From Bryopsis sp. KO-2023 (lineage: Eukaryota > Chlorophyta > Ulvophyceae > Bryopsidales > Bryopsidaceae), in the NCBI GenBank assembly GCA_030272585.1, contig BSYQ01000005.1, positions 2,914,001 through 2,978,000 of the forward strand: a stretch of DNA of 64,000 bases, written 5' to 3'. The position numbers and the translations under genes are program-made. Positions 29,933 through 43,298 of this stretch are shown here, in pieces. The notes below the pieces were generated by a model. It searched no databases, was not told the origin of the DNA, and was given only the letters and a program-made list of their open reading frames with translations. Positions within the stretch are counted from its first letter, which is position 1, and each line of letters begins with the position of its first letter.

Positions 29933-31747
29933 CGCGTTGGGAAAGGTGCTCCAGGAAAGAATTCCTTTCTCCGCCAGTAATCTGCAAAAAGAAAAAAATA
30001 GATGCCGTTATTTGAGCATTGACTTTCAAAGTTCGAAGCCTTCCACCTCTTTCCCTTGTCACTGACGGTTTGAACCGAAATAGGATGCAGCGCGAGTGGA
30101 AGTTCATTCCAAAGCGTTCATTCTGAACCCTTGGGACAGGGCCCATGATTTGGTGTTCATAACCGTCACCAAAACGAGGCCCAGACTGGCACCTCCACTA
30201 CGTTGTTCGTTAAGGAAAATGCATGGTATGTTGAACTCACGCGTAAGGATATTGAGAAGGCCCTAACGTCAAGGGAATGGTCGAGAGCTCCCTCCAGCCG
30301 TTTTTGTCTTCTTGCAAAATGGGGCGGCTTGCGCGATTGCTACGGTCCACTGCGGCGGCGGAGCTTGCGGGGGGGGGGGGGGGGGGGGAGTATTGGGAAA
30401 GAGACCTCTGTACCCTGCGGTTGAGAGGCCTGAGTCGTCGCTTGGGGAACGTCCTCTCTCGGCGGCTTGTCTGAGTCCGAAAGTTGTCGCGATGAATTGG
30501 CTTTGCACTCTGATTGTAACAGCTCTTTGCGTGTTGATTTCGGCTTGCAACAGGTCCTCAGTGCTGACTTGACGACTTCAACGCGGACCTTATGGACCAA
30601 AGTAAAAACCAACCAAAACTTAGGAAATTTGAGGTTACGGAGTTTGCTGGTACTTGTTTGCAGAGTATGGGTCATGAACATGGGTTGTGCATGTTTTCAT
30701 CTTGAAGAATCAGAGAAAGGGGCTCTTTCTGAGTTCCGACAAAACTTTGACTCTTGACAGTGGGAGCTCCCACTTGAAGAAGCGCAAGAGGGCCTCTGAA
30801 TACAATGAACTCGATATTGAACGGCGTACACCAAAACGAAATTCGTAACACTCTGGAGAGGAGAGGGGAAGACAACTCTCTCTTCCTCTTTCTTTCTTTC
30901 TTTTTTTTTCTGTCTTTTTTTCATCCACAGAGGCTTCGTATTTTCTATTTTCTTGTTTGAATAAAGCACGAGACGCAGAGAAAGAGAGGGACGTCGCATT
31001 TTTGTGCTGTTCTAGTGTGGTCCCAGAGGGTGTTTAACTTTCACTTATCCAGTTCAGAAGATATTTCTCTCAGTTTCGGATGTGGTGCATCCTCCTGGCA
31101 CCCACAACAACATTACAATTTCCTGTCACAATTTCTGAACGTAAATGCGTGACGTTCAGAACACAGATAGCATCCCCACTTGTCAAAAAAAAGAACATAA
31201 AAAAAACCCTCTTCCTTCTGGAAATCCCCACCGAATACCCAGTTAAACGAAATCAAAAATGAATAGAACAAAAGCCAACATTTCAACTCGATGAAATCTC
31301 CCCATTGGCAAAACCGAAATGAAAAGCAAAAAAACAAAAGACAGGCGGCTAACTTTTTGGTTCCTTTTTTTTCAAAAATCCAAAGCATCTCTTCCCCTTT
31401 TGTTTATACCTGCGAAGAAAATGTTTAGAAGGTTCAACGAATGACATCAAATTTTCCTTTTCTTTTTTTCTTTCAATACTCTCAATGTTACGGCTGCACT
31501 GCATCTGTTGTGTCTGTCCTCCCCCCCCCAAAAAAAAAAAAAAAAAGTTTCACCCCCTCCAATACAATGTCCATTTATGGCTTCAACACCTTTCGAATCA
31601 CTTCCATTCTGCTTGGAAGCTTCCTCTCACACTTGTTCTGAATCCTCTTCTAAACATTTTCCAAAAAGCCCTTTCAAGAAACTTCCTTTTCAGAAACTTT
31701 TTTTTTCGGAAACCACTGCTGTTTCTTTCAGAGACATCTCCAAAAAC
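29933..31747. other. Intergenic without recognised gene
   Basis: Contains the promoter side of the vWA gene and the 3' flank of the PP2C gene. A G-run of ~20 lies at 30369-30389 and a C/A homopolymer tract at ~31520-31547. Open frames are short and unsupported. Confidence 0.5.
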
Positions 31748-32188
31748 TCAAGAAGAATTTTCTTCAGAAACGTTTACAGAATTGTTTTCCGAAACGATAT
31801 CAGAATTCTGTTCCGAAACCGTTTCAGGGATTTCGGGCTCAGGGGGGGGCTCGATTTTGACTGGCACCGAATCCACGAAAGCAGTCACCACCGTGATATC
31901 ATCCCATTTCCCCCCTATGATTTTTCCGCATTCGAGCCTCCCATTAATGATCCTCGTCCCCAGAAGCTTCTCATACCAGGTAAGATCAAACCTGCAACCC
32001 ACCATCACGTGGTTCAATAATCAATAAAAAGAAGGGACCCACACACACAGGGGATTCCTTTTTGTGGATAATAATCTTTGCATATTGTACAGTATATTTT
32101 TGAGAGCACTGGAATGATGTTCGACGGCCCAGGGACAATCCTTAAGCGTGATATGGTGTCAGCACCCAAAACGCTTCTTGTAAGATCA

Positions 32189-32223
<35 letters not shown>

Positions 32224-34896
32224 AAACATCAAAATGAAATTCAACTCACCCTTGTTCCCTGGCGGATTGACAATAGGGGGAATCGAACCGCTCGTCTTGG
32301 GAATGCTCCAGAGCACGCTGGGCAATCAGGCTGGCAGATTCAACGACACCCTCCGGACCCTTCGGAAGCAGTCCCAAAATTTCTTCGTCCGGACAATTGT
32401 CCCACAAGCCATCCGTTCCTGAAGACGAGGTGAATTTTTCCTCAGAAAAAAACGTGTCGAAAAATTAATGCGAACACCGAGGTGGAATCTTTTGGAGGTA
32501 TCCTGTTCGCTGCAACAGATTGCAGAAGTTTGGGAATTTTGGTAGTTTGAGTTGGCGGTGATTCAGCCACTTCAGTAACACCGAAACCACCCACCAAATT
32601 TTTAATACATACATATTTGCAGGGAGGGGCGATGTTTTGGTGATCGCAAAAAAACATCACTTGCAGCTCCGCTTCCAATTTTTTTTTCCAACAAAAGCAC
32701 AGGGTTTTTTTTCACAGTTTTTTCTTTCAACTCCATTTTTTTTCGTCTCTTTAACACCCAGCTCACCCATGACAACGATATCTCCAGGCTTGGCCCTGAA
32801 GGCAAAATCTTCAGCATCCTCCGCCCGATCTGTCATGTCGACATATTCGGGGTACGCTCCGAATTGACAAGGACAATCGAAAAAATGTTGCATGGGTGGG
32901 CTCTTAAAAATGAGTCGACCTTTTCTTACCAGCATGAAACCAGAATCTCCCTGTTCAAAAAATAAATATGATAAAAAAACGAAAACAAGATATTAGAGAG
33001 TGAAAATCCCAAAACGTACGGGGGACGTGAGCGGAGAATTTTTCGATCATGCTTCGCAATGTGTATTATTTTTGCCCCCTGACAGCCATGATGGTTTACC
33101 AAGCGGAAAACCATGGTTAACCCCTGTGTTGTTTTTCTCATTTTTGTTTTTTTAAAGGGGTTCAGATAAGATATTATGACCAACCAGATTCAGTGCAAGC
33201 AATCTTTTCTCCTCCTTGTCAAGCTGCATAACGCATGCTGTGCACGACCCCGGAATTCGGAGCGCCGCATGGGCTGCTTCAAAAGCACCCTTCACAATGA
33301 ACCCACGTTTTTATCAGAAAAACATAAAAAAAAGGTGTTTTAAGACGCAAGACAAAAAGTAAGAAAATCGTTTATTTAAAAAATAGAAAGGGTATGGATA
33401 ATCAACATGAACAATGTAATAATGCACGGAGAGTGCAAAGCTGCCACTCGCATCGAGTGAACCCTTTCAAGAAAATCCATAACATAATGTATCACAACAA
33501 TGTAATTTCTATCATACACATCATAATTATTGTGCGTATTTCGAATCCAGAAAAAGAAAAAAAACAATTTTGAATATGATAATACATCAGAACAAAAGAA
33601 AATAAAACATGAAGTTGCATTGCTGTTTTCTTTTCCTGTTCCCCTACCCTCAAATCATTACGTTGTTCCTCTTTCATTTGCGGGGAGGTATCCCCCTTTT
33701 TATCGTTATCCAGCGGTTCACCATCAAGGTAACTTTCCACCACTTTCATAAATCCCCGTGAATAATCTATGAAACCACAAAGCCCATAAAAAATCAACAC
33801 CAGGTAAATTATCAATGTGTGTGTGTGTGTGTGTTTTTCTTAAATCACAATTTTTGTTTTCTTCGTATTTTTTCACCCTTGAATTCAACTGGTTCATATC
33901 CACAAAGCATACACAGATTCACCCAAAAAAAATAAGAGAGAAAAAAGCGACGAAGGCAAAGAGGTCCAAAGACTTCTGTGTGTTTTATTTTTTTATCAGT
34001 CTCTTTTTTTATTTTTTACCTGCAGGGCTGATTCCACTGTCAGCCCAGCCTCCAACTCCATCAGCAACCCCCACCGTGCCTCCACCTAATTCACAGAAAT
34101 CAAACACGCACACACTTACACTTACATCATCCATTCCACTATTCTTCTTTCTTTAGCATCGTAATCAAAACCACAAAATTCGAACCCGGGTTAAAATCAC
34201 ATTTTTCCAGAAACAGCATATATATATATATGTCCGTACCTGTGGTGCTGACAAAATGTGCATCTTCCCCACCAGTTGCAGCTTTATCAGGGTGTGGAAT
34301 ACAGTGGGCTCCAGAAATCAACTTCAACTCTTTCACCAATTCAACGGTGTCAGCTGAAAAAAAAAAAAGCATCCACAAAAGAACAAAGAAATGAAAACTG
34401 AATCCCTGATGAATTGATTTGTTGTATTATGTTTCAAATGTCGCATTTTAATGGGAGAGTGAAACGAGTTTGAGGGTTTTTGGTTGTTTCAGATTCTGGA
34501 TGACGCATTTTGGAGATCCGATCTTTCTTGCGAAAACGATTCCAGCGTGAGGCTTCACCCCGCCCTGGGGCAGCGTTTTTCCACGCCTGTTCAGTACGTC
34601 AAGAATAATTTTTAGTCTTCACGTAATCCAGCGAGCGCTGGCGGTGATCGCTACCCAAAAACTCGCAATATCAACTTGAACGTTTTGCTCCAAAGCTGTG
34701 CGTGGAAAGAACGAAGACGGCGGCCCCCGTCGCCTGCAGTACCTGCAGCAGATGCGCTGAAGCGTTTCCGTCTGTCTTTGGTGGCGATGCGTCCTGTTCG
34801 GAAAAGGGAAACTTGCACGTGCTGATGAACCTGACGGGGGTTCAAGGCGGCGAAGTGAAGTCGCAGAAGGCGCGAAGCCGGGCCGGAAGCCAACAT
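31748..34896 (-). CDS. Protein phosphatase 2C, plastid/mitochondrial PPM type
   Basis: Eight exons: 34743-34896, 34240-34353, 34020-34085, 33648-33766, 33185-33289, 32767-32950, 32250-32418 and 31748-31991. Phases close and give 384 aa. The N-terminus (~50 aa) is Arg/Ser/Ala-rich and transit-like. Catalytic-domain motifs appear in order: SGAHCIPHP, GGEDAHF, VADGVGGWAD, SCTACVMQLD, NLGDSGFML, VVMGTDGLWDN and GKWDDITVVTAFV. The metal-ligand aspartates are present (EDAHF, DGVGGW, TDGLWDN, WDDITV). It resembles plant PP2C-55/80-like enzymes, Mn/Mg-dependent Ser/Thr phosphatases. The last ~35 residues form an unusual acidic Pro/Glu/Ser tail. Start Met chosen because upstream residues in frame look untranslated; an earlier Met exists at 35040. 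Confidence 0.88.
32191..32222. repeat. (AC)n microsatellite
   Basis: About 15 AC units in a PP2C intron; a GT run at 33815-33833 lies in another intron of the same gene. Confidence 0.85.
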
Positions 34897-35425
34897 GGCT
34901 GCCTGACTCTCTCTTTTCGCCAAGACGGGGGCAAAAACTCTTGAACTCGAGAAATAGACAGAGTCGTCATTGTGATCGCTTTTGTGTGGATGGTGTTTCC
35001 TTTTTCGTTCGTGATGTGGTTGCAAAACTGGTGCTCCCATGGCTGACCGGTAGGAAAGACAGGGAATGGAATCATGTTTCGCCTTGCATTCAATTTAATT
35101 TCTCTCCCGAACAGCATCACAGTCCGACTGACGCCGCACCCACTTCGATACAACAGCAAGAAGACGCCACAACGACCATGGTGCAGGAAATCCACAAGCT
35201 CTTGTCCGTCGCAAACACGAAAAAAAACACCCACCCCAAGGCATCACTTTTTCGGTTTACTGAAACTCTTGTTCCCTTGAGGGTCGTACGACAGTGACAT
35301 TCGGAAGCTGTCTTGAAGGTGCTGACTCCTGCAACTCCCCCCCAAAAAAAACAAGCCTCGCTTTGAACCACTCTCGTTTTTGCAGCAAAGCATTGAATCC
35401 ACCCCTCCAACAAGGCCTTTCACTG
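34897..35425. promoter_or_regulatory. Divergent intergenic region, PP2C and SNF2 genes
   Basis: About 530 bp separates the proposed start of PP2C (minus) from the first proposed start of the SNF2 gene (plus), so it probably holds both promoters. No TATA box or other specific site could be assigned. Confidence 0.4.
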
Positions 35426-38400
35426 ATGGCTTCGCCGCGCACTGACGGTGGAGCTAGCGTGGACGAAGAAGGAAATTTCGCCACCCCGATACAGTGAGCC
35501 CACCTCGTCTTTTATTTCGCTCGTTCTTTCGCGTCTTTTTTCCTCTTCATGCAAAGCATTAAAAATCAGAAGAAAAATCAGATTGTCAAGAATGTGGAGC
35601 AGTTTTGATGAAAAAGGATCTTTTTATTCTTTTTTGATTTTTTTTTTGGGGGGGGGGCTTTTTGCTGACAGGTCTTTCGGGGAAGGTCAATCAGTGGTGG
35701 ACCTCATTACCCCAGAAGCCTCCATTTTTTCTGGGAGAACATCAACAGGCAAGGGCTGCACTGGATCTTTGCATCACAGTTCGTTTTATGATATTCAATC
35801 TGATGTGCAGCAGGATGTTCAAGAAAGCCCCCTTTCTAGAAGCCAACAACCCCCCCCCAAAAAAAAATAGAAATAAAAATGTAATGATAAGTGAAATAGA
35901 AGACAAAATGGGTGTGCTGTGGAAAGTTCTGCACTTGCCTGGTTAGTCCTGCAGTAGAAAAGTCAGAATTAAAAAAAAAAAGTTGAAGAGAGAATGTTTT
36001 TACATAAAGAATCACAAAAAAGAAAGAAGCAAAAATATGAATATCGTCTTTTTTTAATTGATAATCAAACAAAAAATGGAGTGAAGCTTCTTTCTTTCTT
36101 TTTTCAATTTTTTGTTTTTAGGAGATGGGGGTTTGTCTGGACCCGCATCGGTGAAGCGGCCGTATGTGGAGGATCTGACTGGGGAGAATTCCGTGGAGGC
36201 CAAAAAACTGAAAATTGATTTGCTGGGGTCTGGGGGGTTGGATAGCAGTGTAACAGAGGGGTTGGTGGAGGATGGAGATCCATTGCAGCTGTTGGGGCAA
36301 GATGATGTGGTGGTTATGGAAAGAGAAGAAGAAAACGAAGCTTTGGATTCGCCCGTGATGATCACTAGGGAAAAGACGGTGGTGCCAGAGATAGGTGCTG
36401 TCTCACCACTACACTATTAATTTATTTTTAGTTTATTTCAGGAGAAAATATGTTTTCTGAAGCTTTATTTGCGATTCAGAGAGTGGAGTTTGCTCGTCAT
36501 GAACTGTCTCAAGATGTACTCCGGACTTCTGTGTTTCTGTTTTCAGTTATACACTACAGTTTCTTCAATTTTTTTTTCAAAATATGTCGAGAAAGCTTGT
36601 ATTGTTTTTGTCGGTTGCCTTTTTTTTTCTTTAGTGAACGCTGCTTCAAGATCAGCAATGCTCCCGGCCTCCATGATGAACTTAGTGAAAGATAAAGGTC
36701 GAAGCGCTCAAGAGGTGTTCGGCTGGTCGAGGCGTCCCCAACCGTTCGAGAGGCCTGTGGTCAGACCCGCCGGCTTCGTCTCGGCAAGACATGGTGAAAT
36801 GGATGCTATTCCTGACATCCAACCCCATGCAGAGCCAGAAATCAAAGAAGCAAAATTTGTGCATGTGACGCTGGAGGGGGACAATCGATCGTTGCCCTGG
36901 TCGTTTGGTGGGGGTTCGACTAATCCTAGGGGAAACGAATCCAAAGCAACAAAAGAGGAGAATGGTGAGGTATTTACTTGTTTTTTTATTTTCCCACATG
37001 GTTCTTTGCTGAATTCTCGCATTCGGGTGGGTTCAGGTCCCGTTTTTTTTTTTTTGCATCTGAGGTGATGTGTTTGCAATTTTTTTACATTTTTTTTGCT
37101 TTGTTTTGGTGTGTTCAGTTGTGCCACCGAAAGTGGCAATGGAGGCCTTAATGGAATCGCTGGAACAATCCACAGAGGAGATGGATGTTGCAGAAGTAAG
37201 ATTCTGCTTCATTTTCATGGAAAAAAAAAATCTATTCCCAAAATATGGTCGCACAGTGTCCCCAAATCCAGCATTCCCCCCCCCAAAGAAAAAACCATGT
37301 TTTTTTAATTTTCTTTATTTTTTTGGAAAGGGGCAGTTCCAAGTCAATTTTTTGTGCACGAAAAACACCTGTGTGTGCGTTTTGTCTGCATGCAGCGTAC
37401 GTTGAATGCAACCCTGATGAGGCATCAGCGAATCTCGCTGCACTGGATGTCCAGCAGGGAAGGCAACCCGAAAGTGCCCGGTGGAATTCTGGCAGACGAT
37501 CAAGGTTTAGGGAAAACCATCTCTACGCTTGCAGTCATCGCGACCAAATCCCCTCCTCCTGACTGGGTGAGGTTCTTTTTTTCTTCGTGTTTTATATTTT
37601 TTTACATATGTACACAAAAAAGATCTTTTCAATCTTTTCACAATCACGGAAAGAGAAAAAGGACGGATGGACGAACTGGTTGAGAATGAATATAAAACGA
37701 TGGGGGGGGGGCCCAATGAGGTTTGTGTTGTAACTGCAGAAAAGTAGCAGTGGAAAACATGGAAAAGAAGGAGGGTCCAGTTTGCTGGAGAGCCCCAAGC
37801 TAAGGGGGGGCACTCTGATCGTTTGCCCCATGGCAGTCATCAAGCAATGGGAATCCGAAGCGACGTCCAAGATCCACAAAGATGCTATGTTGAGTGTTCA
37901 AATGCACCATGGCACGGTGAGTTTGAATTATTCCTGAAGGGGAAAAAAAACCAGCACATATCCACCGTTTATTTATTTTTCGAGATTTATTTTTGAATAT
38001 TTTTGTGTTTTTTTCCAAGTTCGTTAAAACGTTCTGATTTTTTTTTTTTTTTTGAACAGACCAGAGCAAAAACGGCAGAGAGGCTGCGTGACTATGGAAT
38101 CGTTTTGACCACCTACGGAACGGTGCTGAGCGAATATCCAGAGGAAACGCGAAAAATGAGAAAAAAGGATGGAAATTCGTCGGAAAACCCCATAGATTTG
38201 TCTGGGGATGAGGAGGAGGAGGAGGAAGAAATGAAATTGAAATTAGAAGATGGTGTTTCGAAAAAAAGTGCACCAAAAAAAAAATCGAAAAAGAAACGAG
38301 GACCTCTGTTCGATGTGCATTGGTACAGGTGAGTTCGAGACGAAGTGAATAGTTTTCGACGTCTTTTTTTTTTTAGTTGGGTGTATGGGTCTATTTTTTT

Positions 38401-41400
38401 CCCTTCAAAGTGAGATGCTGGGGCCTCTTCAGAGCGAAGGTGCATGTGCAGGGGTAAAGGAATTATTAAAGCAAGTGGAAAAATATGTGTTCAGACGGGA
38501 ATAATAGACAATAAAAAAAACAAACATCCCTTGTTTTTACTTCATGCACCAATGGATTCTCCGATACGCCAACAAAGTTCTGTTGGGGCTTACTCATTGG
38601 CGAACGTTTGTCTGTCTAATTCATCACCATAAATTTTCAATCCCACAATTGTCTTTATCGATTTTTTCCACTATTTTATTTTATTTGTTTACTTTATTTT
38701 TGACCTCATCAACAAACGTTTGTCTGTCTATTTTATCATCATGTGTTTTCAATCTCATGATTGTCTTTTCGATTCTTATTTAATTAATTAATTTTGCTTT
38801 TCGAAGGGTGGTTTTGGACGAAGCTCAAACCATAAAGAATGCCAACACACGAGGTTCGAGAGCGGTCGCACATTTGGCAGCCGAAAAGAGATGGTGTTTG
38901 AGCGGAACCCCGATACAGAATTCCATCAAAGATTTGTTCAGCTACTTTCGGTTTTTGAGATTCAAGCCCTACTGCGAACTGGCAGAGTTCAACAACATGC
39001 GAATGAGGGTGCAAAAGGATGCGGAAAAAGGATCGAAAGCCTTGCGGTCCCTGTTGAATGTGGGTGTGTTTTGCGAAGCGATTCTGTGAATGCTTTTTTT
39101 TTGTATGTGTGTATGTGTATGTGTACGCAAGGACGGATTTTGAAATGAGATTATGATGCGTTTTTTGGTATAAATTTGTATGTATTTTATTGGGGTGGTT
39201 TGGACAGAGGGGGTATCATTAATAGGCTACCGAAAACAATTTTTGCAAATCAATTCCTTTTTTTATCAGGAAAAAAATAAATGACAGAAGAAGCTAAAAG
39301 ATGGAGAAGAACTCGTGTGATTCAATTTTCATTTTTTTTGGTTGGAAGAATCACCATAATTTCCAGACAATTTTTTTTTTTTTTTCGTTTCAGAGCATAT
39401 TGTTGAGAAGAACCAAGCATACGTGCATCGAGGGCGAACCCATCGTGAACTTGCCGAAACGGCAGCAGGAATTGATAGAGGAGGAAATGTCTGGACCGGA
39501 AAGGGCATACTACGAAGACGTCAGGCAGACTGTCATGAAGCAAATGCAGCATAAACTCGCATCCGGGGATGCCAGCATGTTCAGCATGCTGTTGATGCTG
39601 TTGAAGCTGCGGCAGGCCGTCTGCCATTCCTGGCTCCTGGAAAAAAACAAACATTTTCAAGGTATGGTTTCGGCTCTTTGTGAGTGGGTGGATGGAGATG
39701 TTAATGGTGGACTGACTTGCAATAATTGAGGATCGGGTGTTTCAGCAATACAAATGTCAAGGTGGATTTTCCTCTTACACGTTGAAAAGAAAGCACATTG
39801 TTCTAGAATAGTCTATAAGGTTCTGTGAGTGCATCGACTTTCAGACAATCCCTGCTGGATTAAAATTTTTTGTTCAATTGTTTTTCTCGTCGAAAAATCG
39901 TTTCAACCACCCATCAAAAATGGAAAAGAAAGAAGAAAAAAAATGCTGCACTCCAGGGGTGGCATCGAAAAAGCAATGCGATTTTGTGGCGAAGCTGCCG
40001 GAGCAGAGGAGGAAAGACATGAAGGAGGCCATCAACAACATTCACGAATCCTGTGCGATTTGCTGCGACCTGCCCGATCAGCCCATGGTGACTTCATGCT
40101 GTCATATTTTCTGCTTCCAGTGCATTACCTCACACTTTGGGAGTGCGAGCGGTGGGGAAATCGATTGCTGCCCTCAGTGTGGTCATTCCATGAAGCTGAA
40201 CGAAGTCATGCCACCAGCTGCATTCGAAGAGGTACAACCAACATGTGAAAAAGACAGAAACAAAATCGATGGATGGATCGAGTGGGGTGGTGGTAGTGGT
40301 GTACTTTTTCTTGCCTCGTCCCCCTGTGTGTGGTTTCTGTTCGTTTTCTTTCGGTTGTTTTTTTCCCCAAAGGAAGTTTTGGAATGATCCGTGCTGGGGA
40401 TGTAGTTTTCTTGTGGTTTTGCTTCACTTTTTCAATTATTTTTTGCTCGTTCTATTATATTTCAATTTTATGAAAGCTGTAATGATCCAAGCATCAATGA
40501 AATTGGGAAAAGCTTGCTCATTTTATATTTTAAATCATTCAAAATAACATCCAATTGTTTCCCCCCCCCCACCAGACCACGGGTAAAAGAAGAAGAAAAA
40601 AAAAATCACCTGTCGTGAAGGAATGCTTCGATCGGTACATGTTGTTTTTTGAAGGGAACGAATTCGGAGAAAAGGAAGAAATGGTGCGATTCGATAAAGA
40701 AGGAGTTCACTCCTTCGACCAAAATCAACCGGCTGATGAAAATTCTGAAGGGAGTGAGAGCGAAAAATGAGGAAGAGCAGAGCAAAGGAAAATCGGGAGG
40801 GAAGAGGAGCGCTTCGGACCGAGCCCTGGCCGGGGTTTTTAGAAAATTGCCAACTCCCAGCAGCGGAACTCAAGCCAACATCGCCGGTCCTGACAAAGTG
40901 TTGGTTTTCAGTCAATGGACGTCGATGCTGGATCTGATAGAGATTCCGTTGACCAAGGAGAAATTTAAATACAGGTATTGTAGTGTTGGTTGGCTGATGT
41001 GTCTGGTGAAGATGGGTGGCTTTTGAGGTTTCTTTCTGTGAAAAAAATGGAGAAAAAAAAAATTGACTGGGTCAGACATGAAGACACGCTGAGTTCTCGT
41101 GTTAATGATGCATTTCAAGCTAATGATTGATTGTATCCAGATCGTGTTTTTTTTTTCCCAAACAAAAATGCCATGTTTTTATTTATTGTCGGGTCGATGA
41201 ATATGTCTTCTATCAGTCATCATTTCATTTTCATTTAATTTTTTTCGTGGGAAATCGTAACACAGGAGATTAGATGGAAGCATGTCGTTGCAAAAACGTG
41301 AAACGGCGATCAAGGAATTCAGAGAAAACCCCGAAGTGATCGTGTTGCTGATGAGTCTGAAAGCGGCAGCCTTGGGGCTGAATCTGACTTGCGCAAATCA

Positions 41401-41817
41401 CGTCGTCCTGTTCGACATGTGGTGGAACCCCACCATCGAAGAGCAAGCAATCGATCGAGCCCACAGAATCGGCCAAACCAGAGATGTCAAGGTTTGTCAC
41501 CAATAACCCTTTCTTTACATAGAGATGCTCCATTTTCCACCCCACATATACATGTGTTGTTTTTCGACCTGTATTCTTCCCGCCGTTTTGCTGATTTTTT
41601 TTTCCTTTTCTTTAAAAAAATTTGTGTTGAATTGCACTTTTTTTGCATGCAGGTAACCCGACTGGCGATCAAAGACAGTGTGGAGCAGAAAATCATCCAA
41701 CTCCAAGAAGAGAAAAGGTCGCTGATCGCACGCACTCTGGGGACCGACGGGGGTTCTGCCAACAACAATTTGGCGGGTCAGCTCACCATGGAAGACTTGA
41801 AATTCTTATTTGGCTAG
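35426..41817 (+). CDS. SNF2-family ATPase with RING finger (Rad5/Rad16/HLTF-like)
   Basis: Likely nuclear chromatin remodeller or ubiquitin ligase. Supported exons: 36122-36394, 36442-36495 (3' end uncertain), 36635-36964, 37119-37195, 37396-37566, 37740-37916, 38060-38328, 38807-39059, 39394-39661, 39957-40231, 40655-40974, 41266-41491 and 41653-41817. Exon 35426-35493 and one near 35672-35783 may supply the N-terminus. Motifs in order: Walker A ADDQGLGKT, LIVCPMAVIKQW, YGIVLTTYGTV, DEAQ box VVLDEAQTIKN, LSGTPIQNS, and LLRRTK. A C3HC4-type RING (CAICCDLPDQ ... CCPQCG) is inserted before the helicase C domain: VLVFSQWTSMLDL, LMSLKAAALGLNL and QAIDRAHRIGQTR. The RING within the helicase is typical of Rad5/Rad16 and plant FRG/CHR28-like proteins. 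An acidic, Lys-rich loop after exon 38060 is low-complexity. Total is about 970 aa or more. Confidence 0.88.
38603..38776. repeat. Tandem duplication in an SNF2 intron
   Basis: A ~63-base segment starting AACGTTTGTCTGTCTA occurs at 38603-38665 and again, diverged, at 38714-38776, in the intron before the DEAQ-box exon. Confidence 0.7.
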
Positions 41818-43298
41818 CGACAGAGAATGGCAGGATGGAAATTCAGTGGTGCAAAGGCCAAATATATATCATGTAGCCAGCCGATTTTTCTTTTTTTTTT
41901 GGGGGGGGGGGGAGGGGACAGGGCGTTGGTGTTTTTTTTGTTTTTCGTGGGTTGTTGGGCACAGATGTAGATAAATGAACTAGGGGTGGAGGGTTACTCC
42001 AAGGCTTGCAATGATTCTTAGACAGATTGGGATTCAATGCAAAATGTAGGATTGGAAACTCTGGCCGTGGAGTTGTGTTGAAAGGTCCCCTTCACAAAAC
42101 ACCTCATGTTCTCATGAAACGTGGTTTTTTGCAGCTCGATTTTTTTTGAGGGGATTTCTTTTCCGAATTAGTTTTGACATGTGTTGCCCTGTTCGGGAAA
42201 TGTTGTGGAAGCTGGTTCAAATTTTTTTGCTCAATCAAGATTGATAGACTTCCGTTAACATGGGTGGGTGGGGTCGAACTGGATTGATGCTTGGATCTTG
42301 GTTTCCAGTCTTTCTCAATTTTTTGTTTCTTGATGGACATGACGAAATGCAAACAAACTCAGGACAGCACCTCGTTTTCTGTGCTGCATTAAGCCCTTTC
42401 CACATGTCTCAGGGAAACACGAATTCACCCCACCAATAGAATTTTATCAAACTACAAACTCAGAGAGAAGACGATGGTATGGGGATGTTTGTATTGTTTG
42501 TGTATGCCAGAACCCATTCTTCAAGAAGTTTTTTCTTTTCGTTTAGTAACGATTTCCTGAGAGCTCGGGGGTTCGCCGCCACTTCGATCAACCAATTACA
42601 ACCCACAGCAAAAGGGAATCATAAAATTGTCTCCAACTTTTTGAGGGTCACAGGCTCTATTTACCAACAGTCCGATGTCGATAAACCACAGCCAATGCCC
42701 TAGGACAGAGAGGGAGATGTATTTCCAAAGTCAACACAATCCCAATACATTCTCTCTCACATCACATGCCTAAGATTCCAATCTCTATACAACAATGAAA
42801 ACTAACGGTCGAATGGGGCTGGATTCCCCGCAGTGTATTGCTCGTTCAGCCTTTTTATTCTCGGCATTGTTTTGTGTGCCTCATGGACTTCCCTTGTTGA
42901 CTAGCACAGCTCCAACGAGCATCTCTCCACCAACACATGAAGGATGGGAGGGTCGAAATGAAAGAACGCCTTGGCGTGCGATTGCAACCATTCCTGTGAA
43001 TTTCTGTGTCGGCTCCTCACGACCACTGTGAATGGGCGCCACATGGCATCAATTGGGTCGAGATCACCAAGGTCATTATCAAAACAACAAACAAAAAAAA
43101 CATTCAGCTTTCTGACAACTTGGGAGCGCGCGTGAGCCTGTCCTCAAAGCGCTTGCTTTCGGTTTCTGACAACTGTGGCAGCATCGCAGGGAGCAAAGGG
43201 AGCACAATTGGTCTTCTCTGGCCACCAAATCCAACGATGATAGACCAGAACACGAGTCGGATCGACCCGTGCAGGTCTGCAGGGATGGCGCAACGAAA
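41818..43298. other. Intergenic: SNF2 3' flank
   Basis: No gene recognised. A T/G homopolymer tract lies at 41888-41913, just after the SNF2 stop. An unsupported frame at 42795-43031 could be a missed 5' exon of the next gene, but no splice phase could be matched. Confidence 0.45.

Noticed and set aside
40578-40769. An exon starting at the acceptor CCACCAG (40578) in the SNF2 gene.
   Set aside because: It would lead into stop codons out of frame with the helicase C domain. The acceptor at 40654 keeps the frame and joins conserved residues.
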